A stretch of DNA of 64,000 bases from Saposhnikovia divaricata. Its lineage: Eukaryota; Streptophyta; Magnoliopsida; Apiales; Apiaceae. The stretch is from NCBI GenBank assembly GCA_036435485.1, contig CM071598.1, positions 196,023,148 to 196,087,147 of the forward strand, written 5' to 3'. Of the stretch, positions 34,515-46,164 are shown one piece after another; the first letter of the stretch is position 1; each line of letters begins with the position of its first letter. The notes below the pieces were generated by a model that saw only the letters and a list, made by a program, of their open reading frames with translations, did no database searches and had not been told where the DNA came from. The position numbers were made by a program, and so were the translations under genes.

Positions 34515-35903
34515 ATGACTAAATCACACAAAAAGAAGAACGATGGAGAGACCCCGGGATCGCATAGGGTTAACAAGGACGATCCCCTGACGAGGGATCC
34601 CTCAGAGGACGAGGTGTCCAAGGACAACTCTAAGACTGGGTACAAGGAGGAACACACCTCCCCAGTACAGAGGGTGGCGTTGACCAGCGAGGTTATGTCT
34701 TTTCTAAAAGGCCTCGGCGATCAAGTAACCGCTGTACATGAGAGGGTCGCAAAAGTAGAGAAGCGTTATAGTTCTAGAGGATCGAAGAGGAATGCAAGGA
34801 CAGGTGGTCGAATATATCAAGGGGAAGGAAGCAAAGTCCCTGCCAAGAAACTCATTGATGATTTCGAGGATGTCCTAACAGATCAAACGAACCCTGACTG
34901 GAATAAGGAGGAGCATTCGCTCGAAAAGAAAGGAGGATCGCATGACAAAGCCGCCTCATCTGAGGGGAGATCAGTTAGTGTTTTTGACCGTCTCGGAAAG
35001 AAGCTAACTGAACATGACCTCCGTCTCAAATTGGAAAATATTAATACGCCTCATAATGATGAATCTAAGAATAAAAGCAAGGGCCCTCATCGAGACCGAG
35101 AACGATCCCAATATCATGTAGAGGATCATAAAAAGAAGGATCGAAGGAATGACCAGGAGGAGTCTAGCATCCCAAAAAAGACTCAGTCACACCATGGGAG
35201 TACTGGGGAGAAAAAGGATTGTGACAAGGAAGTCAAAGTGGGAGATTATAAGCTGGAGGAGTTGAAAAAGGCCTTGGACGCAATGAAAAATGAGAAAGGG
35301 ATCTTTAGCACTATGGGCTCTTCTTCACCCTTTACCCACGAAATTCGAACCGCTCCACTCCCTGCGGTGTTTCGTGGGCATCATTCAGATATGACCTATA
35401 ATGGAGATACCGATCCAGCCGAGTTCGTAGTTCGATTTAACAACGAGATGGATGTATACCAGGTCTCGCAGCTAGCAAGGTGCAGGTTGTTTGCCGCCTT
35501 GCTAAGGGGAAGTGCCCAGCAATGGTTTTCAAAGCTAGGGGCCCTAGTTACTATTGACTCATGGGAGCAATTTGTTGATATCTTTACCAAGCAGTTCAAA
35601 TCTTCGATGCTCTATGCACCCCCTGTATCCCTCAAGTCAGCGGAAAAGGGGAGTAACTCTATGATTGATAAAATGGAATGCGAAGAGGAAGACAGGCCTC
35701 ACAAGACAACCTTTGTACCTCCAACAGATTGTAACATGATCTCAATTGAGGAGCTCCCAGCTGATTATTTTGATAATTTGGGAATTCAAGTAGAACTAGT
35801 ACCAGGTGCTTTGATGATTGGAACCTCGCAGCCAGTAATGGTTCTCCAGGAAGGGATCGTTGAAGAGGCTACGGATAGTGATAGCGAGGAGAGCCCAGAG
35901 TAG
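34515..35903 (+). pseudogene. Gag of element 2 with internal deletion
   Basis: First ATG in frame is 34515 (MTKSHKKKND); upstream the frame opens only with a TTG. A long charged, lysine-rich N-terminal half is followed by the gag core (PAVFRGHHSDMTYNGDTDP, LLRGSAQQWFSKL, FVDIFTKQFKSS) near residues 290-370. Directly after MLYAPPVS the frame jumps to an acidic stretch (MECEEEDRPHKTTF) that belongs near the start of pol. The zinc knuckle and the aspartic protease are missing, so about a gag C-terminus plus protease has been lost in frame. Confidence 0.82.
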
Positions 35904-36062
35904 GTCGCTGTGCGAGCCCGAAAGCGAAAATGGGTTCGCAAGGAAACATCTACACTGACAGAACTGCCAAATTGAATTACACAGACAACAACTGTTGTTA
36001 AGGAGTATGGGCACGCGGGTGCCAACCCCTGCAAGGCAGAATCAAGTCAGGCTCGTGAGTAT

Positions 36063-37350
36063 GATCTAGACCTTGATCCTCGCATCCCAGAACATGTGGA
36101 GCGAGCCGGGGCAGCTGAAGACAAAATTCATGTCCTCGTTGATGTGCAGGACCCTTCAAAGGTGTTGAAAATAGGGTCGCAACTCAGCCCTGATTTGAGA
36201 GAAAGGCTGGTCACTTTTCTGAAGGCCAACCTTGACGTGTTCGCTTGGTCGCATGAAGATATGGTTGGGATCGATCCTAATGTGATGTGTCATAAGCTAA
36301 ACTTGGATCCAAGCAAGAAGGGAGTCAGACAGAAAAGGCGACCTATAAGTGGAGAACGAGCTGAGGCTCTCAAAGCAGAAGTGGATAGAATCCTCGAGGT
36401 AGGGCTCATTAGGGAATCATTCTACCCTGACTGGCTCGCGAACCCAGTCCTCGAAGCCAAATGGAAAGTGGAGGACATGTGTAGACTTTACCGACCTCAA
36501 CAAACATTGTCCTAAAGATAGTTTTCCATTACCAAGGATCGACCAGTTAGTGGATGCAACAGCAGGGCATGCACTTCTTTCTTTCATGGATGCTTATTCT
36601 GGATACAACCAAATACTCATGTATGGTCCTGATCAAGAGCACACCTCGTTCATCACGGATAGAGGTCTCTACTGCTACATAGGGATGCCCTTCGGTCTTC
36701 TTAATGTCGGGGCTACCTACCAAAGGCTCGTTAATATGATGTTCGAGAAATAAATTGGCAAGACAATGGAAGTCTATGTAGATGACATGCTGGTCAAGTC
36801 TAAGGAAGCTGGGGATCACATCTCTCACCTCGCAGAGATGTTTGATATATTAAGGAAATACAGAATGAAGCTCAACCCCCAAAAGTGTGTCTTTGGAGTC
36901 GAATCTGGAAAGTTCTTGGGGTTCATTGTCAACCACAGGGGAATAGAAGCGAACCCTGCAAAAATAAAGGCTTTAATGGACATGCGATCCCCAAGAAGTG
37001 TGAAAGAAGTCCAGAGTTTAACATGAAGGATCGCAGCTCTCAATCGGTTCGTTTCCAAATCATCAGATAAATGCCATGAGTTCTTTAAGGCCATTAAAAA
37101 GGTGGGAAAAAACTTTGAATGGACATTGGAATGCGAGGAGGCCTTTCAGAAAATTAAGGAACATCTGGGCTCGCCACCACTTCTCTCGAAGCCCCTTAAA
37201 GGCGAGGTCCTCATTGTCTACCTCGCTGTGTCTGAACACGCGATCAGTGCAGTGTTGGTACACGAGGAGGGGAAAATCCAGTACCCAGTGTACTACATCA
37301 GCAAAAGGATGCTAGATGCAGAAAAAGATATACAAACATGGAGAAGCTAG
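36063..37350 (+). pseudogene. Reverse transcriptase and RNase H start of element 2 (broken)
   Basis: Homologous to element 1 pol: VFAWSHEDMVGIDP, then WLANPV, after which the conserved core stretch is damaged by a small deletion and frameshift near 36455. DATAGHALLSFMDAYSGYNQ continues in another frame; a TAA at 36751 interrupts just before IGKTMEVYVDDMLVKS, a TGA at 37024 interrupts the connection region, and a frameshift near 37065 leads to the start of the native RNase H. The catalytic YVDD is still present. It cannot give a full enzyme. Confidence 0.88.
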
Positions 37351-38408
37351 CCTATGCCCTGGTCTTGGCCTCGCGGAAGTTAAGGCCCTACTTTCAGGCT
37401 CACAGCATTGAGGTTCACACCGCCTACCCACTGAGGCAAGTAATGCACAAGCCAGAGTCTTCAGGGAGATTGTTAAAATAGACAGTAGAGCTTAGTCAGT
37501 TCGACATCGAGTTCAAGCCTCGTGGCCCTATAAAAGGACAGGCAGTTGCAGATTTTATCTTGGAGTTTCCTCCCCAATCTAAGGGAGATGACTGGGTTAT
37601 CATAGCAGCACCAGAAAAAACAGCTAGCGAGGACAAAAAAGAAAATCCATCCTCGTGGTGGGAGCTATACGTAGATGGGGCATCTAACAAGGAAGGAGCC
37701 GGGGTTGGCATCAAGTTGGTAACTCCAGAGGGTCGTAAGATACAAAGTGCAGTACACTTCGCCTTTGAAGCCACCAATAATGCAGCAGAGTACGAGGCCC
37801 TCGTCATTGGTCTCAAACTGGCATTGGAAATGAAGGTGGAAAATCACATAGCTTACAGCGACTCTATGTTGGTAACATATCAACTCTGGTGTGGGTGGCA
37901 AGATAGAGGTGAGCATATTGAGCTATATCTGCGATGTGCACAGAGGTTGATCAAAAAGTTTAATAATGTCAAGGTGGTTCATATTAGAAGAGAAAAGAAT
38001 CAAGGAGCAGATGCACTGGCAAAATTGGGGTCGCATCGCGAGGCTACATTACTTGGAATTATCCCACTGGAAATTCAGACAAAGCCCAGTGTACCGGAGG
38101 AATTCCTTATGGAGGTGGTGACCCCAGAGTTGACTTGGATGACCCCATTATGGGAATATGTGAAAAATGGAGCTTTGCTTCAGGACAAGAAAGAAGAGAG
38201 GAAGATTAGATATCAAGCGGCTCGCTATGTCATTTATGATGAAGTCTTGTATCGAAGAGGATTTAACATTCCACTCCTGAGGTGTGTAGATGGGGAAGAG
38301 TGTAATTATATCCTCAGAGAAGTCCATGAAGGGATATGCGGCAATCATACGGGGGTAGTTCGCTGGTCCAGAAAATTCTTTGCCAAGGGTATTATTGGCC
38401 TACACTAA
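37351..38408 (+). pseudogene. RNase H domains of element 2 (broken)
   Basis: The end of the native RNase H (ALVLASRKLRPYFQAH) is in a shifted frame with an in-frame TAG near 37479. From 37560 an open frame holds the archaeal-like second RNase H: YVDGASNKEGAG, NNAAEYEALV, YSDSMLV and GADALAKL keep the acidic catalytic residues. It runs into the integrase zinc-finger start (HEGICGNHTG) and shifts out of frame near 38340-38400. Confidence 0.85.
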
Positions 38409-39388
38409 AAAGGGATGCATTTGAGTTTTCAAGAAAATGCGATGCCTGTCAGAGGATCGCTAACTTCAGCAACGTCCCTGTCTCTCAGCTTACCTCGCTA
38501 ACGAGCCCATGGCCCTTTGCTATGTGGGGTATCGATCTAATCGGGGAACTCCCGAAGGGTAAAGGAGGACTTAAATATGCAGTAGTGGCCGTTTACTATT
38601 TCACCAAGTGGGCCGAGGCCGAGCCACTTGCAACTATCACAGCAAAGAAGCTCAAGGACTTTGTTAACAGAGCAATTGTGTGTCCCTATAGGATCCCATA
38701 TCAACTCATTTCGGATAATGGGAAGCAATTTGACAGCAAGGAAATGAAGGAATTCTGTGAAAATCTGGGGATAAAAAAGAGTTTCTCAGCTGTAAGCCAT
38801 CCTCAGACGAATGGTCAAACCGAGGCCATAAACAAAATAATAAAACATACTTTGAAAGCTAAACTGGAAGAGAGCAAAGGTAATTGGACCGAGGAGTTAC
38901 CAAGGGTTTTGTGGTCATACAATACGACCCCAAGGTCGACCACATGGGAAACACCATTTTCACTTACTAATGGATGCGAGGCCATGGTGCCAGTCGAAGT
39001 GGGCTCAGGGTCGCTTAGAAGAGAACATTACGATCCTGAGGCAAACGAGGTCAATCATAGGCTTTATTTGGACATGATAGAGGAAACTAGAAGCGAGGCC
39101 CAGCTACGCCTCGCAGCCTATCAACAACGAACAGCGAGGTACTATAATGGAAAGGTCAAAGCGCGATCTCTACATACATGTGACCTAGTACTTAGAAGGG
39201 TCATGCCTAACACTAAGGTCCCAGGTCATGAAGTCTTTGGCGCTAACTGGGAAGGACCTTACAAGATCTATGCTACCCTTTCAGAAGGGACCTATTATCT
39301 CACTGATATGAAAGACAAAGTTATTCCGCGAGCTTGGAATGCGGAGCATCTGAGAAAATACTATCAGAAAGGGCCCCGCCCCTGGTAG
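38336..39388 (+). CDS. Integrase of element 2
   Basis: Open for about 350 codons. Zinc finger cysteines in CDACQR, catalytic core with GIDLIGELP (first Asp), ISDNGKQF (second Asp) and NGQTEAINK (Glu), then a C-terminal GANWEGPYKI module. All three DDE residues are present although the zinc-finger start lies across a frameshift. One substitution of note is AVVAVYYFTKW where AIDYFTKW is usual. No chromodomain follows. Confidence 0.88.
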   Translation: MRQSYGGSSLVQKILCQGYYWPTLKRDAFEFSRKCDACQRIANFSNVPVSQLTSLTSPWPFAMWGIDLIGELPKGKGGLKYAVVAVYYFTKWAEAEPLATITAKKLKDFVNRAIVCPYRIPYQLISDNGKQFDSKEMKEFCENLGIKKSFSAVSHPQTNGQTEAINKIIKHTLKAKLEESKGNWTEELPRVLWSYNTTPRSTTWETPFSLTNGCEAMVPVEVGSGSLRREHYDPEANEVNHRLYLDMIEETRSEAQLRLAAYQQRTARYYNGKVKARSLHTCDLVLRRVMPNTKVPGHEVFGANWEGPYKIYATLSEGTYYLTDMKDKVIPRAWNAEHLRKYYQKGPRPW

Positions 39389-39893
39389 TCTCTCTCTACT
39401 ACTACTTAGCATGAATAATTCATACAAAGTACAGGGGGGTAGTGATCATATAAACACCTCTCCTTTATGATGTAATGACTATTGGGCCTCGCCCCAACTT
39501 ATCAACTATTGGGCCTCGCCCCACTTATCAATGAAAGAGTTCGTTTGCTTTATGAATTGCTTACTTGTGCATTCAAAATTTTGCTTGTTTGTCTCAGCAT
39601 TTACATTTCAAGGTCCAAGCCATCTCAACGATGCTAGGATCGCAATTGAAAACATCTCAAAGTAGCTGCTCACATCTTAAATTATTTATTATTTGCAACA
39701 ATCAAAGGAATCTAAACTAAGGAATACATGTTTGAACTACTCAAAGCACTGTGAGCACAGTCTATATTACAGCTGTAGTATGTTAATGAAGATAATTCAC
39801 ATGAAGGTTTAAAGGAAAAGAATACTTTTATGAGGCTAAATGAAATGGAAGCAAAAGCAATGGTATTGAACAGTTAGCGGATCGCATTACGAT
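39389..39893. other. Convergent spacer between integrase and antisense gene of element 2
   Basis: About 500 bp. ATTGGGCCTCGCCCC occurs twice, at about 39480 and 39507. Nothing else recognisable; the arrangement mirrors the spacer at 4142-4546 in element 1. Confidence 0.6.
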
Positions 39894-42800
39894 CTAAGAA
39901 TTCTTGAAATAAATAGCAGTTAGGGAAATCAATATTACACTTGCGAGGCATTCAAGGGGTGCCCGCATCCCCAGTTCATAGTTACAGCAAATTATAGAAT
40001 GAATTTTTGAGGCAGGTGGATTCTGATTAGCATTGGTGGCCTCCTTGGCTATTCGTGCCTCCTCCTCCAGTCTTGCCTCCTCGGCATCCTCTTCTGCAAT
40101 CTCCTGCTTTAAAATCTTGGCATAATCGGCATTTCCAGGCCCAAGCCGGTCCCAATCAAAATCGGAGATCGCACGGATGAATCCCTTCATGAAGGAGACT
40201 TGGCCTTGGGCGAGCAATTTCTCTTCAGCAGATACTAACGAGGCCTGCGCAGTAGTCAAATCGCCTTTTAGCTTCACGATCTCCTCATCCTTCTTCTTCA
40301 ACTCCTCCTCGCTGGACTTCTGCAGCTCCTTGAGGGACTTTTCAAATTCGTTCCTCTCCCTGCGAGCGGTCTACAAGTCAGTGCGAATCGCAGCAGTCTC
40401 ATGAGATAGTTGCTTCTTGAACTCAGCCTCCAGGGATCGCTTATCCTCCACCTTCTGGAACTCAAGAACCTTGTTCTTTTTATCTAACTAGTTGATAAAG
40501 CCGCGCTTCGCGGCGGCGTTACAATATTTTTAAAAAAATTCAATACATTTACGTTATATTATAATATTAATATTAAATTTTAATAATTAAATAATCTTCT
40601 CTAATGAATCAATTTCTTGTTAAATACAATTCTTTCGATTGAGCCGCTCTCTCGTTAAAACTGAAATCCCAATTTTTTAACATATATTATAAAGACTGCA
40701 TGAGATTGTTCTTTTACTCATTGTTCTTTTATTATGTTAAGACATCAATTCTTTTCTTTTTAAATACGGTGACTTTTTTCATGACAATAGTATTTGATTT
40801 ATGAATAAATTTTCCTAATATAAGTACAATTAACTTATATAAAAAATATATAATTTAAGAAGATCGTACTTTCTATAAAATATTTAATTATATGTCTGCT
40901 CTATATATTCAAACACCTATTCTAGTTCTAGTAGAACTTTTATTTATATATTTTTTCTATATAAATACTTATTATACTTCCAATAGAACTTCTAATCATA
41001 TGTCTTCCCTATAAATTCGAACTTTTCTCCTTTATAAATTCGAACACCTATTCTACTTCTAATATGCTAATTGATATTTTCATATTTATTAGTGTTTAAA
41101 ATTCTAGAAAATTAGAAAAATCGATTGAGACGATATTAGAGCGCCACCTAAACTCCCGCTATCCTCCTTTATATATATATATATTGATTGGAAGAAGTTT
41201 ATTGTATGTGCAGCCTGACGGATAAATGCTTCAGCTAAACACTTGGTTAAAGCATTAGCATTATCCTCAGGAGTGGCTTTCCACCAGTTGGACGCCTCAG
41301 CCTCCTCTGTATATTTGCTCCCCAGCGAAGCAAAGAGATGCTGGGTCGCAGTGGCATTCACGGTCCGGGAAGATGGCTGAGGAGGCCCATCAGGCTGCCC
41401 GTCCTTCTTGGCCCGCTTCAAGAGACTTGGTTCAAAAGAAGTTTCATGTTGAGCCCCAGCAGGATTTTGAGATGGAGGATCGTTGATTGGTTTAGGAGTT
41501 GTTGGAGGAAGAACTTTTGAGGCAGGGACCGTTCTCGAGGTCACCCCCTTCTTGCCACTTTGTAGAAATGGGGGAGCCTGACCTCTTCCACTGCGAGCTG
41601 ACATATCTGTAAAAAGAAAGAGACAAGTTACAAAACAGTTCAAAAAATCTGGCACAAAGTAAGACAGTTAAGATGCAAAATTAAATGACAGTTATGCATA
41701 TAGAGAGAAAAGTAAATGCGATGCAATATGCAAAAAGTGTGAGGGGTCATATCGCTATATAAGAGTACCCTCTTCATCTGTTATCGCGACATGAGAAGAC
41801 GAGGCCTCTTCTCTTAATTTTCTTTTCTTCGAGGCCCGCCTCGCGTTCGAAGGCCCCGCTTCAGGAGAAGCACTTATTCCCTCCTTGAGGAATCCGCATT
41901 TTACTAAATTATCTAAGGAAAGGAGATTCCTAATGTTCCTCTCTTCCTCAGTAGACTTAGTCAACACGTCGTCGGCACGACGTTTTTCATCACATTTCAA
42001 GACGGTGCGAACTGGACCGACTGCGATGCCAAAGGAGTTGTTAGTTTATGAATAAAGAACAAAGAGTAAGGCAAAGGGTTACAGCCTCGATAGCTTACCA
42101 GGAAGATAGTTGAAGAACTCGGGGAACCTCATGGATATAGAAAAAGGGCTCCTTCCACGAGACTACATTACTTATTCCGCCAGGAAGAAGGTTTTTCTTA
42201 TTAAATTCGGGCCAAACAGAAAAGTAGACGTAGCCAAAGTCCTTGGCCCCGCATCGCTTAAGCTGAAGGAAGTAGCCCATCGTCTTCGCATCCATGGGTG
42301 GATATTGAAGCTTGTGGTAGAGAATGTACAAAGCAATCATGGATCTGTACCCGTTCATACTTATTTGGATGGGAGCGAGGTAATAAGTCTCACAGACATC
42401 CTTGATGAATGGATGGAGAGGAGAAGAGACGCCTATCTTCATTAGGGGGACCGTTAGAACCATCCTTGGTACCCTACCTCCGTTCTCTTCATGATTGAAG
42501 CGGTAGCATCGCATCTTTTTCTTGGGAAGGATAATTTTGCCCTCAGGCCTAAATCTAGCCACCCCTTCTGTAATGGTTTTCACAATCAAAGTGGAGGACA
42601 TATCGCGACACGCGAGTGTGCGGGGCACGCCAGGCTTCACCTTGGAACCAGGTGGGATTTCTTCAGGGCGAGGCCCCCCACATATATGACGCCCTCGAGC
42701 TCTGGTTGGGGGGTTGGAACGTAAGGATAAGGCGAAGCCTCCGGGACATAATCATAATCTTTGAAATTTACAACTCTGGCCACTTCGTCAAGGCCGCCAT

Positions 42801-43280
42801 CATCTGAGGAAGGCTCCTCGTAGTCAGAATCATCCGAGTCAGCCTCATTATCTGCACCCCCTCAATATCATAATAGGCATCGCCTAATGAATCTATCGGA
42901 GAGTCGCTTATATGAATGGGCGACATGGCTTGAGATGGGGGTATTCTAGCAAAAATATCTGCTGCTCGAGAGCTAAATGCCTCTCCTTTCTTTGTCAATG
43001 CTTCAATCTCACGTTCGGTGTTAGTCATCTCGATGTGAGGCTCGCTATAAGCTGGGAGCACATCTAAGGATTGGTCACGTGAGCTCGCAGGGCGCTTGGA
43101 TCCCAACTTGTCTAAGGGTACCTCTCTGGTGTAATCCTCATGAGACCGTTGCGAGTCGAAATATAGTTTGAAGGAACTTTCGCTTGTGCTCGTTGCCCTT
43201 GCGATGTTGGCAGCGGCCTCGTTGCTAATTCGAACGTGTGGAAGAGGGGAAGGAGTCCTCGAGCTATCATCGTTCGACAT
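39894..43280 (-). pseudogene. Antisense accessory gene of element 2 (broken by frameshifts, a stop and a Helitron)
   Basis: Minus-strand gene starting at the ATG MSNDDSSRTP. The first exon (43280-42099) has shifts near 42855, 42680 and in an A/T run at 42141-42145; it contains a gypsy-type transposon-like domain (HPFIKDVCETYYLAPIQI, then WKEPFF). Intron 42021-42098 and intron 41607-41768 have GT-AG ends, and the phases agree once the run at 42141 is allowed for. The exon from 41606 is cut by a Helitron (40488-41187) and resumes in frame into a coiled coil, with a TAG near 40372. It has the same order as the gene at 2305-4141 and is likewise convergent with pol. Confidence 0.72.
40488..41187 (-). 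mobile_element. Non-autonomous Helitron inside the antisense gene
   Basis: About 700 bp. On the minus strand it starts TCAATATATATATATATAAA and ends with a perfect hairpin (GCCGCG-AAG-CGCGGC), eight bases, then CTAG. The flanking bases are A before and T after, as expected for insertion between A and T without duplication. The sequences outside rejoin in frame within the antisense gene. It contains no coding region. Confidence 0.88.
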
Positions 43281-43755
43281 CTGAAAAGAAGTGAAATGAT
43301 TAAGTGTGTGCTCTTACAGAAAGCAAGTGAAGAGAGAAAAGAATAAATAGACAGAAGGGCTCTATGTGTTTTCGCTTCGCTTGTAGGAAATAATGGAAGG
43401 TTCATATTTCTAAATTGGTAAGGATCACATCTATGCTCCTAAAGGAGGGATCACATCTATATTCCTAAAGGAGGGATCGCACATTAAAATAGATGATATG
43501 GGATCGCAGTTAAAATGGATCGCATCGCATACAAGTAAAGCTATCTAATCATACAAGAATGATGAAGAACAACAATTTAAATGCAAATGAAGAATGGGGA
43601 CTTTCTTTTTCTTGAGAAAGATTAACGGAATCAGGAGAACTTTGAGGTCGCTGGTGATAAAGCTTGAAAATTTCTTGCGTTTGATCTGGGAGCAAACTGG
43701 CAGCACTTCGGTAATGTGTTTGTGAAGATAAAGAAGGAAATGATTATGACAGGAG

Positions 43756-43763
43756 TATATATA
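43756..43763 (-). promoter_or_regulatory. Possible TATA box of the element 2 antisense gene
   Basis: TATATATA, 476 bp before the ATG at 43280 on the minus strand. It corresponds in layout to the TATA box at 2069 in element 1 but the leader is longer. Confidence 0.45.
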
Positions 43764-43978
43764 GTCATCAGGAGAGAGAAAGACATGGACACGTGTCAAG
43801 ATCTCAGCCGTTGAATACACATCTCGAGACACAACAGCTGTCAAACCTCTTCAAATTCTTGCGGTCGCGACTACTCCAACGATCATATTCATATCAATAG
43901 CGAGCCATGACCTCGCATTGCAGCGTCACCTGATTGATACTTGAGTCCACATCGCATCTCTAATGGCAACATGGACTC

Positions 43979-43989
43979 GGGGGTAGTTG
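43979..43989 (+). other. Polypurine tract of element 2
   Basis: GGGGGGGTAGT directly before the 3' LTR start TGTTATGCCC. Confidence 0.8.
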
Positions 43990-44737
43990 TTATGCCCAAA
44001 TCTGGCATGACAGCTAAATTGATTTGATTAGCTAAATTAAAGGCTCATAATCTACGATGGCCTAGAAGATGAAGATTGGATTGTTAAAGCCCACTATTGG
44101 GATCAGCCCAACATACCTTGGTCATGATATCTCTATTATAGGGCCACCTCGCTACAGGGCAACCTTGCTACAGGAGCACCTCGACTTTCAAGGGGATGCT
44201 TCGCTTCCATCATCTTATCTACAAACAATGTTGGGATCGCTATCTCACTCTTTACTGGAAGACTCATGGCCAGACCCAAGGTCGCATGAGTAGTTGGACA
44301 TAAGGGATCGCTTCGCATGGCCAGATCTCTCAAGGTCACATACTAGGTCCTGATTGATCCTCCATTGGCCAATTCTATCCGTTCGAGATTATGGGCTTCC
44401 ACAGCTGGGCCATGGATCGCGGATAGGGTTGATAATTCACTGCCACGTCAACCCTAAACGAGTGGGCTTGGACTTTGGCTTATCTCTTAAAACCCTAGCC
44501 CGCCTAGGTAACTTGCTCTCCAAGAACTACGTTAGGCTTGATCCCTATAAATAGGGTACGTAGGCACCTTGAGACGGGGGAGAAACAGTAAAACCTGCAA
44601 ACACCTATAAAGCTCAGCCACATCTAAACACACAAACCCTAATCCTTGTTCTTCTTTTGTTAGCAAAATATCCGTATTTTGCTTCGATAATCCAGCAAAC
44701 CTCCAAAATATTGTTATACAATATTCTCCCTATAACA
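43990..44737 (+). repeat. 3' LTR of element 2
   Basis: 748 bp, colinear with 33723-34471 and differing at some twenty or more positions. Ends ATAACA and is followed by CCCTG (44738-44742), the second copy of the target duplication. Confidence 0.95.
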
Positions 44738-44742
44738 CCCTG

Positions 44743-44982
44743 TATCTAAATATGGTGGTTGTTATAATTTAAAAAACTTAAAACGGAGCAGGTAATATAA
44801 ATATTTTAAATATCAATTGGAGATTAAAAGATTATTTAAAAAAACTTAAATTTGAATTTTTTAGAAGAAAAATATTCTTATACAAGTATTAAATTTTAAA
44901 GTTCAGTAAAGTAAGATTAGCCTTTGATTATGGTCGTACATAACATTCAATTGTGCACGCGCGATTCAACTAATTGTAAGTT
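44743..44982. other. Intergenic stretch right of element 2
   Basis: 240 AT-rich bases with nothing recognised. Confidence 0.6.
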
Positions 44983-45130
44983 ATAGCTTTATACCGTGCA
45001 AAGCACGAGTTGTTTTATTAATATTTTATAATATTAATTTTTTATGATTTTTGTTATCAAAAGTATTTTAATAATATTTTTAATTATTTTTTTTACATTT
45101 AACGATAATAAATTAATAATATGCATGTTT
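44983..45130 (-). mobile_element. Helitron 3' end, minus strand (fragment)
   Basis: On the minus strand a hairpin CGTGC-TTT-GCACG (44995-45007) is followed by GGTATAAAGCTAT, a mutated form of the usual terminal CTAG. Only the end is visible; the other limit is approximate. Confidence 0.65.
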
Positions 45131-46161
45131 TTTGGTAATTATTTTTTGGTACTTATTTTTTGATAATTCGTGAATTTACTTATTTACCCTTCATTATAAA
45201 GAAAAATAAATATTCCTAAAATAAATAATAACATAATATAATTAATGGCAATTAGTCGATTGCTTTTTTCACATTTATTTTTAGTTCAAATTATTACCTT
45301 TTATAAACACCTAAATATATATACCCGAAAATATCACACCATAATTTTCAAGAAAAATATAACATTTAAAATAAATAATAACATAATATAATTAATGGTA
45401 ATTAGTTGATTAACATAATAAAATTAATGGTAATTAGTCGATTGCCTTTTTCACATTAACATAATAAAATTAATAATAATTAGTCGATTGTCTTTTTCAC
45501 ATTTAATTTTAGTTGAAGATATTACCTTTTATAAATACCTAAAAACATCAATAAATCTTTAATATTTCCTTTCGAATTAAAACTCGTTACCATTTTAATT
45601 TAAAACAAATCTTACAATCATTAATATATACCCGAAAATATCACACCATAATTTTCAAGAAAAATATAGCACCTAAAATAAATAATAACATAATATAATT
45701 AATGGTAATTAGTCGATTATCTTTTTCATATTAACATAATAAAATTAAAGGTAATTAGTCGATTGCCTTTTTCACATTTAGTTTTAGTTGAAGATATTAT
45801 CTTTTATAAATACCTAAAAACAGATCATTAATATTTCCTTTCGAATTAAAACACGTTACCTTTTTTATTTAAAACAAATCTTACAATCATTAATGTATAC
45901 CCAAAAATATCACACCATAATTTTCAAGAAAAATATAGCCAAAAATATCACACCATATTTTTCAATTATTAATAAAATATATTAAAAATCATATACGTTG
46001 TTTATAATAAAGAAACATTAGTATAATCCCTAAACATGAGTATATTAAATTATATCAAATTAAAATTAAAAAAAATGATTATATAAAAACATAATTGTAA
46101 TATTAAATAAAATTTATAACATAATACAAGAAACCCGTGCATTGCACGGGTTATAAGGTAG
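45131..46161 (+). mobile_element. Helitron with internal repeats, plus strand, 5' end missing
   Basis: Ends with a perfect hairpin AACCCGTGC-ATT-GCACGGGTT (46132-46152), then ATAAGGTAG, close to the usual CTAG end. Inside, blocks with TTAATGGTAATTAGTCGATT, TTCGAATTAAAAC and ATATCACACCATAATTTTCA recur about three times. The left part shares GTGAATTTACTTATTTACCC with the next Helitron but lacks its TC start. Confidence 0.72.
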
Positions 46162-46164
46162 TTA

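Larger units (their letters stand above)
33723..44737 (+). mobile_element. Second Tat-lineage Ty3/Gypsy retrotransposon (element 2), decayed
   Basis: 11,015 bp on the plus strand: 5' LTR, gag, decayed pol with two RNase H domains and integrase, a convergent antisense gene carrying a Helitron, a polypurine tract and 3' LTR. The two LTRs differ at some twenty or more positions of about 749, near 3%, so this insertion is older than element 1. The protease region is deleted and pol has several stops and frameshifts, so it cannot move on its own. GATCGC, TCGCAT and CTCGC words are strikingly common throughout. Confidence 0.92.
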
